The notes: a model not told the origin generated them from the sequence alone. DNA of 64,000 nucleotides from Rattus norvegicus (GCF_036323735.1 NC_086028.1:23215001-23279000), one strand, 5' to 3'. Numbered from the stretch's first letter, positions 35,457 through 48,011 are shown. A program made the numbers and translations.

Positions 35457-36461
35457 ACGGTCTCTGTAGGGAACGCTTAGAGGATGCATCAACCAAAGCC
35501 TTCATTACACAATAAGGAAACCATTGCCCAGAAATTAATCCATTTGCATGAATCCTATACTTATTTGGACTGATTCCACTTATGGCATAGCTCCCCACCA
35601 GCCTACACCACATAACTCATACAATTTATTTTAGTGAGAAAACCTAGCCATTACATCCTGCCATTTCTGTCACACATCACACATAATTCGATAATGTTAC
35701 CTCCTCGTCCTGTTCACGCGAAGGGAAATGATGAGTTAAAATTAGACAGATAGCAATGAATCCGGGTGTGGATAATAATCATATAGGATAGTCAAATGCT
35801 CCTGCTGGTCTGACTTAAATATGTTCATTTCTTTGTAGGATGTAAGGCATCGCAACAAATTATATTACTTCAAACATAGATGGAGATAAGATATTTGGAA
35901 AGTCAAGGTTGTCAGTCTCAGAAGACCGTCTCTCCAGACCATCTCTCCTACTCCACCACCTTATGCAACGGTCTTGTACGTATTACACTTTGCATGCTGG
36001 TCCCTTATGTGGATTTCTGCATTCTTTTACTTTTAAATTTATTGCTGTGGCATTTACTGGTTTTGGAAAAAATTCAAGTATTTTAAAGAAGGAAATGCTT
36101 ATGTCCCCTTGTTTAGATAAACTCTTTAGTATTGGGTTTCACCAAAAAGAAAGACAGCCACATGGTAGGCATCAGCCCAAAAAGCTGCGAAACAAAATGA
36201 AAGGTACTTGACGCACTCCTTGTGTTTTAACCGTAAAGATTAGCATGCCTGAAAGGAAGTATGGAGATTAATTGAGAGTATTGATTCTGTAATAGGAATC
36301 TTAGCTCTTGCTTATTACCTGCAGATATTCTAGGGTACCATCCTTATCTATTTAGCACAAGCCAGGGATCATACAAAGACTACAACATATACCGAAATAG
36401 AAAAACTTCTTAAGGCAATGTTTTAAATACATGCCATGCTTGTAATTTTTCATAGATTTTT
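35453..36461. other. Unique-looking DNA, nothing recognised
   Basis: No gene or repeat is supported. The 100-codon frame at 35909-36211 has no recognisable domain. Confidence 0.4.
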
Positions 36462-36660
36462 TAATGACATGGGGGATTAAACCTAGATCCTTGCACATGC
36501 TCAGAACACTTTGTACCATTGAGCTATAGACAAAGACCATGATCTATTGCACAGATTAACTTGGACCTCACTAAGTAACCCCGTCTAGCCTTGAACTTGG
36601 TATCTTTCAGCAGCCACCTCCCAAGAGTTGAGATTACAGGTACCTAGCACTATAAGCAGC
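36462..36660 (-). mobile_element. B4 SINE (B1-ID composite)
   Basis: The plus strand reads an inverted ID part (gggggattaaacctagatcc, accattgagctat) followed by an inverted B1 part (ctagccttgaacttgg, cacctcccaagagttgagat, tacaggtacctagcac). This order is that of a B4 element on the minus strand. Confidence 0.85.
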
Positions 36661-36814
36661 TAAGTATTATGTATCCTCCTCAGTGAAATAAACTTCATAG
36701 CTCAGGGAAAATTATGTGGATCATCACAGCATAATTATTCTTTTGAAATTGGTAAAAAGAAAGAAAGAAGGGAGGAAAGAAGATAAAAGCATGCTGTCTC
36801 ATACTTCAATTTTT

Positions 36815-36995
36815 AAAAATATTTCTTTATTTATTATATATAAGTACACTGTAGCTGTCTTCAGACACATCCAAAGAAGGCATGGTATCCCATTACAGAT
36901 GGTTGTGAGCCACCATTGGTTGCAGGGAATTGAACTCAGGACCTCTGGAAGAACAGTTGGTGCTCTTAACCATTGAGCCATCTCTCCCGCCGCAT
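36815..36995 (-). mobile_element. B2 SINE
   Basis: The plus strand starts with a T-rich tail (tttctttatttatta) and continues gtacactgtagctgtcttc, ggttgtgagccaccat, gggaattgaactcagg, ctctggaagaacag and gccatctctcccgcc. It is close to the B2 consensus and is full length, with intact Pol III box regions on the minus strand. Confidence 0.93.
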
Positions 36996-37221
36996 ACTTC
37001 ACTTTTTTAACATCAAGTATTTACAGTTTTCCATATTAGTATATACAAATGTAAACAAGGGAAGTAAAACATTGATTTCTTAAAGGAAATGTTTACTATA
37101 ACACTTCCATATAAGTGTTTATATTCACTGAATATTGTAATTTAAATATCTCACCCTGAATCCATGTGAAATTAAATAACATGAGAATTCATTTTACAAA
37201 AAAATAAAAAATGAATGAGAT

Positions 37222-37432
37222 TTAGGTGATCGGGAAATGGCTTAGAGGGTCAAAGCACTTGGTAGGTATGCCTGACCTCCTGGACTAGACCTTAGAGTGC
37301 AAGGAAAACACGAACTTCTGGTGGCTGACCTCTGACCTCCATCTGGGCTCTACGGGACATGCACATATCACGTGGCACCGTACAAAACATAAACTAATTA
37401 GCTCAATAATTAAAATTTTGTGACGTGGAATT
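37222..37432 (+). mobile_element. B3/B4A-type SINE
   Basis: Blocks in order: gatcgggaaatggcttagag, gtatgcctgacctcctgg, cttctggtggctgacctctg, acctccatctgggctctac, ggacatgcacatatc and an A-rich tail. These fit a diverged tRNA-derived rodent SINE. Confidence 0.7.
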
Positions 37433-38432
37433 TTGGACTGAGTAGAAAAAAATTTACTCATGCATAATTGAGCCAGCCCAAGGCTAGCACGAAGCTCTAA
37501 ATCCCAGTGAAAAGAAATGAGATAAAAAGTACATCGACAGTAAAGAGAATGACAGGTGGGGAAAGAAACCTGGAAGGCATTGAAATGTGCTAAGGGGCTG
37601 TAATAGTTAAGATGCAGGTTGGTTAGTAGAGGGGGAAATAAAAGCAAAAAACATCAGGGGATCAATTTCACAGTATGTGAGTAAATATATTGGAGATTAT
37701 ATATTTATATATGTCAAAACTAGCAATAAGCCCAACACTTCCAAATGATGTCAGTGTTTGAGATTTTTCAAAAAACAATTGCTATGACTCAAAATGATGA
37801 ATATATCGAGGACCACGAAAGTAAATTGCTAAGCTCACCATAGCCATACCAACAGGAAACAGGAAAAGCTGCAGTCGTAAATAACAAGAGAAAATGAGTT
37901 TCTGAATAATTCCTAAGTCAAGAACGGAGAAAGATTATTTAATTATAAAAATATGAAAAAAATTGCTTGGAATTAAAAGGAAACGTGAATAATCCGAAAA
38001 ACCATGAGTTACGGGTGCAAGAGGAGATAATCAGCAAGCAGTTTTGAGATTTAGGGAGATCATTGATCAATCACAGACCATGTAATTCTTACTCTGTAAT
38101 ATTGATTATTACAGAGAAAACACACATGTCCATCAAGGCAGCAGCCTGAGGTTAACATCAAAAGCTCAGCTACTGGGTAACATCACGTGAAAGCAAGTCA
38201 TTATTATTAGTATATAATGTGAGTGACCGACTTCTTATGCTTTCTCTTCAAATAACTGAGAGGACCCAAATTCCTTACTCAGCTCATTAAAATACTGAAT
38301 TTAAAGCAAAACTATCAAACCTGATACATTCTGTGTCTAATTGCGATCATAATAAAAATTTATGTTCTTTACTAGCCTCATTGATGTAGTAAACAATCAA
38401 ATTCTATTTACATGTTCTTTTTCTGTTGCTTG
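37433..38432. other. Unique-looking AT-rich DNA, nothing recognised
   Basis: No exon or clear repeat. Confidence 0.4.
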
Positions 38433-38472
38433 GTGTATGCATGTGTGTGTGTGTGTGTGTGCGCGCGCGTGC

Positions 38473-38504
<32 letters not shown>

Positions 38505-38506
38505 AT
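38433..38506. repeat. (GT)n-(GC)n-(GT)n alternating purine-pyrimidine tract
   Basis: 74 bp alternate purine and pyrimidine without a break, with a GC-rich core (38461-38489) between GT arrays. This pattern favours Z-DNA. Confidence 0.95.
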
Positions 38507-38555
38507 CTACAGGTGTCAGTGTGGAATATGTGGGTGTATGTGTGACTGTGAAGAG

Positions 38556-38742
38556 GTTAGTGGATGATGTCAGGTGTCTTTATCAGCCATTGTCCCTTGA
38601 GATAAGGTGTTCTGACTGTACTGTTGTACTGTAATCAGGTCCAGCTTTTAAGTGGGTTCTGGGATCCCAATGCTGATATTCTTGCTTGTGTGGTAAGTAC
38701 CCTTACAAACAGAGCCTCCACATTGGCTTCATTATAGAGAAG
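38556..38742 (-). mobile_element. B4/RSINE1-type SINE
   Basis: The plus strand reads gtcaggtgtctttatcagcc, a diverged gagataaggtgttctgactg part, then aagtgggttctgggatccc and gtgtggtaagtacccttac, which is the inverted order of a B4A-type SINE. Confidence 0.65.
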
Positions 38743-39470
38743 CATTAATATCAAGGTGCCTGGTCTTAAAACATATTTGAAGACAACAAATGTCCTAAAG
38801 ACCAATTAAGCATCTAAATAAATAGCTCTTAGAATTATTCCTCAAATGCGATATTTTATTATATTGGAGTAATATGATTATGAACATCTACATTGACCTT
38901 ACCCACACCTTACTGGAGCTAATTTGAAAAAATTGATAAAGTAAAACAAGACATACTTAAGAAAAAGAAAATCAATGTATTTCGTCTAAGATGAGATAAC
39001 ATCAGAAATAAATCTTTCAACATTAAATCTTTAAGCTTCAGTTCTATATTTTTTCATTACTGCCTATCATGTTATGAAGACCCTACAGGAGTCTAAAGCT
39101 TGAATCAGCTTTTACGGAACAGAATGTGTCAAACGGAGATGAGCTCAGTGGGAAGATGATTTGAAGCTGATGCTGACAGAGGAGACACTGGTCTTTTCAG
39201 AAAGGTTCGCATTTTAGAAAAACTCTTTCCCCACCTGACCACCAACAAATCGCGAAGTCTTCAAAACTTAAATCTGTCAGAGGAAGAGAAATAGCCATTG
39301 TGTATTTTTTTTAGTTCTTTTGTAGATAAGTGGTGGGAGCAATGGCTGGTTGCTAAGTGTATGTGGTTTTAAAAAACTATGTATAAAGAATTCCGTTTCA
39401 ACAAAAATATATAATAAAGCCTCTTGAAGAATGACATTCTCTTGTGAACATAGAATATGCCAGTCTATGG
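38743..39470. other. Unique-looking DNA, nothing recognised
   Basis: No gene or repeat is supported. Confidence 0.4.
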
Positions 39471-39492
39471 CTTTTTCCTTCCTTCCTTTCTC

Positions 39493-39542
<50 letters not shown>

Positions 39543-39590
39543 TTCCTTCCTTCCTTCCTTCCTTCAGTTACTTCCTTCCTTCCTTTTTTT
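39471..39590. repeat. Homopyrimidine (TTCC/TC/TTTC)n microsatellite
   Basis: A 95-bp uninterrupted pyrimidine run (39471-39565) made of TTCC, TC, TTTC and TTCC blocks, then a short break and more TTCC. Confidence 0.96.
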
Positions 39591-40991
39591 GTAAGGTGTG
39601 TTGTTTGAGTCATTTGTATATAGCTATTGCAAATACTATAAATGATAATCTTTAAGAAAAATAGTATATTTTAAAGAATTTTCAGGCAAGGCCTATGAGA
39701 GAATTCTAATTTAGTATGTACGTAAAGGTTGTAGGTTAACGCCCTCCATAGCAATTACTTCCATAGAGCGAATTGCTTCTGAACACAGCCGGTAACCTCC
39801 ATTTACAGGCAGCAGGGATGATATTTACTCTTAGGAAGCTGGAGGGAGAGGAGCTGTGGATGTAGCCCAAGTTCATCACCAGCAAGCAAGAGAGGCTAAA
39901 TTCAATATCAGCAGGATCTTCCAGTCATGTCTGAAGAGTCTCTGAATGATGACCAGTGTTTCGTGTACTCTTACTTCTTTGTCCTTGTTTCTTTAAAAGA
40001 ATTTCATTTAGCTCTAGGTAATTTGTGAAATTACTGGGTGACCTTTTGGCATTCCAACTAGGAGATCCTTGAGATTCACTAACAGTCCTATCCTTTACGT
40101 ACTCAGTTTCTGTTTACAGAGAGTACAGTTGATTTTGTGGACTCATCTAAGAGTGTTTAACCTTGTCACCTTTTTTAGGAGGGGCACTTGGATAAGAAAG
40201 TGCATTTAGATATCATTTGGTATTTATAGTAGCATCTATTAGCACATACTTCTCTCATCCAGGACTGCAAAATATTGTTCTACCTGGCTTATTGCTTGCC
40301 CACACGATAAAAACATTCTTAGTCCACGAAAAATAAAAAGCACAGAATACCAAATTCCTTAAAGCACACGCTTGGCAGAAACATGCTTTTATCCACTCCT
40401 ATCTTGACAAGGGTGCCTAAAACTCTAACGGCCTTCTGTCTAACTTTTAAAAATAATTAGTCCATGGAGGATTCTTGGGCTGTGTGGTCGAATGCTGGCT
40501 GTGTTTTACAGTGGAGTGCTGTATAGTTTAAGTATTGTGATTGCTTTGGCGTGGTCATGTCAAATGACCTTGCTACTTTACATCTTTGGCAATCCTAGTA
40601 GTTTGTTCTTCTCAGAGATGTGCTAAGTGCTAGGCCCCAGAGGATGAGAATCTGTTTGCTGTTTAAGAATAGTTTCATTTAGGAAGTGTGTGTGTTCTTC
40701 TTTCCATGTTCTTTTTCTTGTTTATTTTTCTGACCCTGACACTTTCTTGTCTTAGGCCCAGTCTCAGCCCAACTCACCCAGAAGGCGCCAGAAAGGGAGT
40801 CTATCATCAGATGTCTAGCTTTGTCATCTAATGGCTATGTGATGTTTCTTAAATTCTTAGTTTAGAGAAGATAAGCTGAAAATCATCTCTTGCATGGTCA
40901 AGAATACCCTCAAATATATGGAATAGAAAAAAAGAACAGATATGTGGGAAGGCTGGGTCAGACAAGGATCTCTTGTTCTCAGTTAGTATTT
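39591..40991. other. Unique-looking DNA, nothing recognised
   Basis: No exon or clear repeat is supported. Confidence 0.4.
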
Positions 40992-41009
40992 AGAAATGGC
41001 TATTTTCTT
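40992..41009. repeat. ID target-site duplication, left copy
   Basis: 18 bases beginning agaaatggc and ending tttctt recur exactly at 41111-41128. Confidence 0.95.
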
Positions 41010-41110
41010 TTCTTTTTTTTTTCTTTTCTTTTTTTCGGAGCTGGGGACCGAACCCAGGGCCTTGCTCTTGCTAGGCAAGCGCTCTACCACTGAGTTAAAT
41101 CCCCAACCCC
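41010..41110 (-). mobile_element. ID SINE (BC1-derived), young
   Basis: ID elements are short SINEs derived from the BC1 RNA gene, transcribed by RNA polymerase III and mobilised by L1. The minus strand has ggggttggggatttaactca, the A-box part with agtggtagagcgcttgc, a B-box-like ggttcggtcc, then cccagctccg and an A-rich tail interrupted by G. It is near consensus. Exact 18-base duplications flank it. Young ID copies of this kind are typical of rat, where the family is strongly amplified. Confidence 0.96.
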
Positions 41111-41128
41111 AGAAATGGCTATTTTCTT
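41111..41128. repeat. ID target-site duplication, right copy
   Basis: Exact repeat of 40992-41009, with no change in 18 bases. Confidence 0.95.
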
Positions 41129-41343
41129 GTGTGCAGCTGTTTCAGGTGATGTCGAAATTTTGCAACATTAACTGGACTCAACCCACTAGTTGCTGTCACA
41201 CCTTCCTGTTTGCGGAAGTCAGAAATTTTTGCAGACATGGTTGTTGTTAAAAAGCAGGTAAAAATAAAGTCACATTAAAGAACACTGGTTGGTTTCATGG
41301 CAAGGAACACAAAAGGCAAAGAGAGTCCATACATAATACTGAG

Positions 41344-41345
<2 letters not shown>

Positions 41346-41413
<68 letters not shown>
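41346..41413. repeat. (GA)n microsatellite
   Basis: About 33 GA units with one A insertion near the end. Confidence 0.97.
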
Positions 41414-42189
41414 AGTTTGTTTAACAGAAAATGATACTGGTAAAGATACCCATGATACATTCTATTTATGACAACCTACTTTTGTTCCCACGGACCCTTG
41501 TTGCATCCTCTAACCTACACATAGTGCTATGAAACATGTGTGCCCACACTTACATATTCCCCATACATATAACACATGTTAATTTATGTTCATAGCTGCT
41601 CTATTTACAAAAACATAAAAGCAATCAATCTTTTTGTTTTCAAACTGAATATTGGATAACATAAACACAACTATAGATAATTAAATTGTATTTCTCTGTA
41701 AAGAAAAATGAAATTTGCAGGTAAATAGAAAGAACTGAAAAAGATTCTACTAAATCAGGTCATCCAGACCCATATATACAGATCCATATATGTTTCATAT
41801 AAAATAGTGTAATTGGGGTTTCCAGGTCATGCCCTTGGGATACTGTCCCTCTCAGAAGTTGTCAAATGGAAAGCCCTGTGACAGGTGAGTGACACATCCC
41901 TGGAACTTAAGTGTGTGCTGTAAACCCCAAGCAGTACAGGCTCTTGCCACCGCTCCTCATAGCCCAACGGAAAAAAATGGTAAATGCAGTTGCTGAAGTT
42001 TCCACACATTTTCATCACAGTACCTGGCGATATCAAGTTGTTTCTGACTACAAAGATTTCATCATGCCAGAGAGTATATCTAGTTTGTTGAAGGAACATA
42101 TCAACAACAATTTTAACTTGCTGTGAACTCTGTGAGCTACAACAATGACTGGTCTGGCAAGATGTTTCTATGCAGCTAAGAAGAGTGAC
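41414..42189. other. Unassigned DNA with an open minus-strand frame
   Basis: A 166-codon minus-strand frame (41827-42327) extends from here into the B1 and repeat sequence beyond 42190. It has no domain I recognise. An unnamed repeat is possible, but I cannot show one. Confidence 0.35.
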
Positions 42190-42294
42190 CTTTAGTGCCA
42201 GCATTTGGGAGGCAGGGGCAGGTGGATCTCTGTGAGTTGGGGGACAGCCAGACATGTTACTCAATGAAATTTTTCTAAAACAAAACAAAACAAA
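42190..42294 (+). mobile_element. B1 SINE, internally deleted
   Basis: Blocks gtgccagcatttgggaggca, ggggcaggtggatctctgtg and gacagccagacatgttactc follow B1 order with a central deletion, ending in an AAAAC-rich tail. Confidence 0.85.
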
Positions 42295-42298
42295 TAGC

Positions 42299-42645
42299 TG
42301 TGAAAGTTTGAACAGATATAGCCCCATAGGCTCATAGGGAAGAGCATGTTGGAGTAGATGTGGCTTTGCTGGAAGAAGTGTGTCACTGGGATAAGCTATG
42401 AGTGGTCTCGGGTGCTCAGAAAGCCAGTGCTGTCTGCTGATGTTGATGTAGAATTTTTAACTCATTCTCCAGAACCATGCCTGCTTGTGCCAAAACCATG
42501 TTTTCCCATCAAGACAAATATGGCCTACACCTATAAACTATAACCTATAAACTATAAGTCAGCCCCAGTTAAATTATTTCCTTTATAGGAATTGTCATGG
42601 TCATGATGTCTCTTCATAGTAATGAAAACCCTAAAACACCAACCA
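42299..42645 (+). repeat. Abundant rodent interspersed repeat (LTR/MaLR-like, family uncertain)
   Basis: Blocks in order: gtttgaacagatatagcccc, ataggctcatagg, tgctggaagaagtgtgtcac, a central region, ccccagttaaattatttcct and ggtcatgatgtctcttcata, ending in a ccctaaaacacc block. The end resembles MaLR-type LTR ends. A perfect 14-bp tandem duplication lies inside at 42530-42557. Confidence 0.6.
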
Positions 42646-42831
42646 AACAAAAACAAAAAGGAATATTCATGGGAGCACTATTGGCTAAATGGTATCAGTA
42701 GGTTCTCTGGGACCTGTGAGCTCTAGGCCATGGGTTCTTAGCCATGTTTACTATAGAAAGCATGTGTTTCTTTTTGAGAAGTGGGTCTTAAATCCATACA
42801 GAAAATGAATAGCACTTCTGTAACATTTATC

Positions 42832-42846
42832 GATAGAGAGATAGAG

Positions 42847-42944
<98 letters not shown>
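42832..42944. repeat. (GATA)n-(GACA)n microsatellite
   Basis: GATAGA units and about ten GATA units change into about 14 GACA units with one GACATA interruption. Confidence 0.97.
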
Positions 42945-42945
<1 letters not shown>

Positions 42946-44755
42946 TTTTCTCTTAGGCAACCATGGCCTTGAATCTGCTGAACAAAGCATTCAGGAAAGA
43001 CTGAATAATCCACAGAATCCTGCATCTTGACTCTGGATCTTGATAGACAAGCTGTAGCAGATACCACAGTGCTTGGTTCTATGTTTTTTTTAGTCATTTA
43101 TGAAATCCATTCTTTTTCCTGATACCCTATCAGTGCAAAGACAATCTTGTAGATCTTAGTGAAATGCAATCCTACCGTATAGTGGCAATGCATATTATAC
43201 TCTATATTTGATTTATTTTAAATCAAGATTCTTATGCTGGAGCGTATCATTTGATGGCTGATTAACTTGTCTTTATCTTTGTTGGAAAGTATTGATTAAA
43301 GACTTTGACTACACAATAGATTTGTCAGGAAAACTTGAATAAATTTTCACTTTCAGGATTAGACCCTAGACAGGTTAGTAAAATTAGTTTGTACTGTGTA
43401 TTTTTTCTATAGAGAAAGAACCCCGGGTGACTATATTGTGCAACAAGCTTAAAAAGCACTGGATTAGGCTTAGTAGGGAGGGTCTACAAAATTGTACGTA
43501 CTCAATAAAAGCTTGCAAGATATATCAAGACAAAGTTTCTTGAAGTTTTCAAGGAGGATGTTGCTAATTACTTCATATTTCCTCGGAATTCTTCATTTAA
43601 AAAAGGTAGGAATGTAACACATAAAGAAGTATATAAATGATAAAAGGATATTAACATTATTGTGTATTATTATCAAGGTATTATAAAAATATAATTTTTG
43701 TATTACATAGTATATATAGAATAAATATTATATTTTATACAATGTGTTGAAAATATAATACTAGATAATCAAGATATATTATTGTAAGATACAATAAGCC
43801 TACCTTTAATGTATCTACCATATTATTATATCACATTGCTTCCATATGGAGAGGAAATTGGTTATACAAGGGAAAATAATTTAAAGAAACAAAGTAATAT
43901 AAGTCTGTAATTTTCCCATTAAGAAAATTCCACAATGAGGTGCTGACCAGTGTTCTGTTACCACAATGACATTGGATCATTTTAATAGTATGACCATTGC
44001 AATCAGCCTATTAATATTTCTTAAAAATTGAGCCGAAGCTTATTATAGTGAGACTAATAACATCATTAGCAAGGTTGAGAATTGATTATTTGGGGCTGCA
44101 CGGAGCCTTCTTAGGAGTAGTGTTAAATACAGTGTAGAGACAGTCGTCACTGAGACATAGCACGAGCACTGCAGGTCATGCAGTCGCCATGTGCTTTCCA
44201 GCCAACCTGAGTCGGGGGTAATTTATAATACTGTAAGGGGCCTTCTTACTTCTTATGGCTTCTCACGTCTCTGCTCCGACTGAAGGACAAAATGTTTTTA
44301 AATAAGTATCTAATATGAATTACTAGATTTGTGCAAAATCAAATGTCTGCTCTTTAGTGAACATATATGTACATTCATTAATAGGAGAGGGGCAAGAATG
44401 TTGATATTTATAATAATGCATAAGTGATTATGTATTGACTTAAAGAATTATAATAAAATAAGGCTAACTTTATTTAGATTTGTCATATGTATTTTTCTAA
44501 AATAAGCACATAATGCATGTATTATTATAATTCAAATCCAGTTACTTCATGTGTCTGTTTCTACCACCATGGGCCATTACATTTGTAGTGCCTTTGAACT
44601 TTCTTACGAGCATATTATTTCATTTACCATAAGAACATTTTAACAGAATAGAAAACATACAAAAGCAACTAAACATATAGCTAATTTTACTGGCTTCTGC
44701 AAAAGCTGTTTGATTCCTCTTACTGATGATGTTTATGCAAATAATTTAAAATTAG
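42945..44755. other. Unique-looking AT-rich DNA, nothing recognised
   Basis: Strongly AT-rich around 43590-43800. No gene or repeat is supported. Confidence 0.4.
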
Positions 44756-44812
44756 AAAACAACAACAACAACAAAAACAACAACAAAAACAACAACAAAA
44801 CAAAACCAAAAA
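44756..44812. repeat. (CAA)n/(CAAAAA)n microsatellite
   Basis: CAA units with longer A interruptions. The poly-Asn frame on the plus strand is an artefact. Confidence 0.93.
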
Positions 44813-47800
44813 CCCTGAGGTTGGTGGGAAATGGCCTTGTAGTAGTCTCGAGTTCTGAAAGTGGATTCCTAACACATCCAGCATTATTTCCCCGATAATG
44901 ACAAACATTTGTCATCCTTCCCAGTGTCACTGCTAACCTGGCATACCACACAATACTTCGTGTTCCATTTGGGTTTTAGAAATCTATTTCAATGTGACCA
45001 CATGTCACCATTTAGCCTTTGCCATTGTCTTTTAATATTTCCCTAGGGACTGGGGAAGACAAAGAATGTGACCATAAATGCTCTAAAAGTGCACCCTGCA
45101 TTAGACTTTCTCCTCCTACCATAATTGTGCCAATGGAAAGAGATGAAGAATACTGTTTTCAACGACGTTATTATATATGTCATCAAATTTCCGTGCTCTT
45201 TCCTCTCCCAGCCATGAATCCGGCTAATTGCCAGCTCGCAGTTCTCTCACTTGCTTTCCCAATGAGCTCTCTGCCTTCGCTGTGTCTTCACACCTCGGAT
45301 ACATTAATTTCTCGTCCAGTTGTTTGTCACTTATCGAAGTTTCCTGTATTTCTGTCTTTTATTGTCATTCCTCAGATATTGCAATTCCTCAGAATTAAAA
45401 TTTCATAGTTTATAAGAATTATGAGACAGTTTTGGTGTTCACAGGCTACAGAATCCAATGTAACAATTCTATTTTTTTATAATAGTAATAGATTTTCAGT
45501 AAGCCATTTCTTGGTTGAAACATGCAGTTGGTCTTTTATTATGACAAGAATTATATCTTAGATGTCTGAGCATCCTCCTCATCTATAGGTGTTCAACAGA
45601 TGTTTAACCTTTCTCCCCCAGTTAAATAATCTGTTAGGATCCCATATATATATCTTCAAGAAATTTGAATGGGAGAGAGTGCTTCTGAAAAGTAGTATGG
45701 ATCTTATGGGAAAATAGAAAAGCACTGGCTTTGAAGGTTAGACTGTTCCTCATTTATAATATACTCAATAAGTCATTGACATTTTTGGTACCTTTGCATG
45801 TAAATCAGGCATTAACATCTGGCCCAACTCAGTACAGGATTTTCTGGTTTCTTCTTATTGCTGGCTATCAGACTCCTTTCGGTTATAAGAACACATCCTC
45901 CTCCTTATGTGCAGTTGGCACTTGTGCATAATCTTCTCCTGCCTGTATATAGTAGGGGAATATTTTCTCCCTGAAATAGGCAGCATACCAAAAAACACAG
46001 CCTAATAAATCTGTAGGCAAGATGCCATTGGACTAAAGATAAAGAATTCCTTAATGATCTTAATCGAGAGAGCTTATCTGTGATGCTCAGTGAACTTTAA
46101 TGTAAAACCCGTAATTGCAAGCTGTGGATGTGATGATCGGGGATGTTTCTATCCAGATGAAGCCTGAAGCCAATTTGCTCGGATTGGCAGCCTGCTAGAT
46201 TCAACTTTCCACAAACTCAGTAGAGAGTTCGACGTGGTCCAAAAGAGGGTTAAAAGTGAATGGGCACAGAGGTGTGCTCTAAATAATTTAGGCAATTTAT
46301 AGGAAGCATTCATGAACTTACAATAAATAATATGAATTAACAAACACCACTACGTTCATATTCTCTAAAAATTAAACAAATAATTCTTATTAACAGTTAA
46401 CTATGTCATATTTAAAGACAGCTTATTGAGATTAGGTGTATTTTTTTAAATGGCTACAGCTTTTCCAACAGCTAAAATCAAAAACTGTCTGATTAGTTAA
46501 AAGTTCCTTTGTTAAGAATCCCTTTTAAAAACTGACTTTTTTCTCTGACTTTGTTGTGGTACTATGGGAGAATAAAATATTCCCATGTTTTGTTTGTTTG
46601 TGAATTGAAAATAGCTCGACTCCTGCGTTTTATAATGCTAGTCTTCAATCCATTTGTAGCATTTATTTACAGTCAATTTTACAGTCTATCTTATCTGATT
46701 CTCATTGCAGTACACATGCATGGTGTGGGTATTTTGCAATTCTTTATTATGCTTGAAGATCAAAGTCTCAGTCTGGAAGGACTACATTCTATGCTCAGGG
46801 ACTCAGGTGAAGTGATTAGCCCCAATCTATACACCTTTCCAAAAGTTCTCCACAAATAATCTGCTTCGATTTACATTTGGCCCAATTCAATTATTGTGGT
46901 TGTCAATATAAGGTTTGATGTCACATATGCAGGACTGAAATGTTTTTAGCATTTCTATTGGTAGTTTCCCATCTCTGGAGACTCCTTTGTGCTTCGTGAC
47001 GTGTCTTCCTATTTGTCTCCAAAGCAAGATCCTAGGATGTCTCAACAATTTCCTCTCCGCCTCTCTGATTTCTTTTATCTCTGACTTTTTGATCCTTCCT
47101 TCCATGAACTGTTCATGAAGCTAGGGGAGGCTCCCTCAGATAACCTGTTCTCTATCTTGTGTCCCATCTCACCTGAGCCTTGTAACTGTCTTAGTCAAAG
47201 CTATTAATCAAGGTGGCTCCCTAGTCCTCTGTCCAACGTAACTACTACTACTACTCAACTTGCTGGAAAGATGAATGTTATGACTGTAATTCAATAACCT
47301 GGGAGCACATTTGTAGTTTTGTAGGTCCTTGCTAAGGAGATCAGGGCGACAATGCTGGCTTTAGGTCAAGTTTGGGTCTATGAGCTAACTTTACACATAA
47401 CTGTTTCTTAGCAGAAGTTTTATAGGTGCCTGTGTGCTAAGAATTATTTTCCATCCTCACTGAATAACATTCCATCTAGGATTATTTTGTAAGCATGTGT
47501 CCTGGAATAAAGTAGACACATGAGGAAGACCTATCTCAGATTCACAGACTACATCATGAGGTATTTGATCTCTCACTGGAAACTAATGTAAAGATTGCTA
47601 ATAGAGAAATCAGTACTGAGGAGTTAAGGATTGCTGAGAATTATATATCAACAAAATTTTCCACTAGCTCTGTAGCTAATCAAAGGTGGCAAAAATTTAT
47701 TGAATACTGGAGGTTTCATGTTTGGCTGATAAAGTGACAACTGTGTGTAACAGGAAACCCTAACGTGTATAGGCTGGATCCAAAGGTCAGGGGAAAAAAG

Positions 47801-48011
47801 TCAGAAAGGCAGAGAAAGTCTGATGGGGATTCTAGGATCTTGCACTGGAGACAAATAGGAAGACATGTCATGAAGACACAGTACATATATGATAACTGCT
47901 AATATGAGTCTCAATTTTCTCACAGTGAGCTCTGTATGACATCTCTATTCCAATTACTGTGTTAGGGAAGAGAGCGATGGACCAGCCTTAAGAACATTGC
48001 TTCTCTTTTTG
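44813..48011. other. About 3.2 kb of unique-looking DNA, nothing recognised
   Basis: No exon is supported. The 129-codon frame at 45019-45408 and the 102-codon frame at 46551-46859 show no recognisable domain. Confidence 0.4.

Noticed and set aside
41827..42327. 166-codon minus-strand frame as a possible gene
   Set aside because: It overlaps a B1 SINE and another repeat, and no domain is seen. Only the left part is kept, as an unassigned segment.
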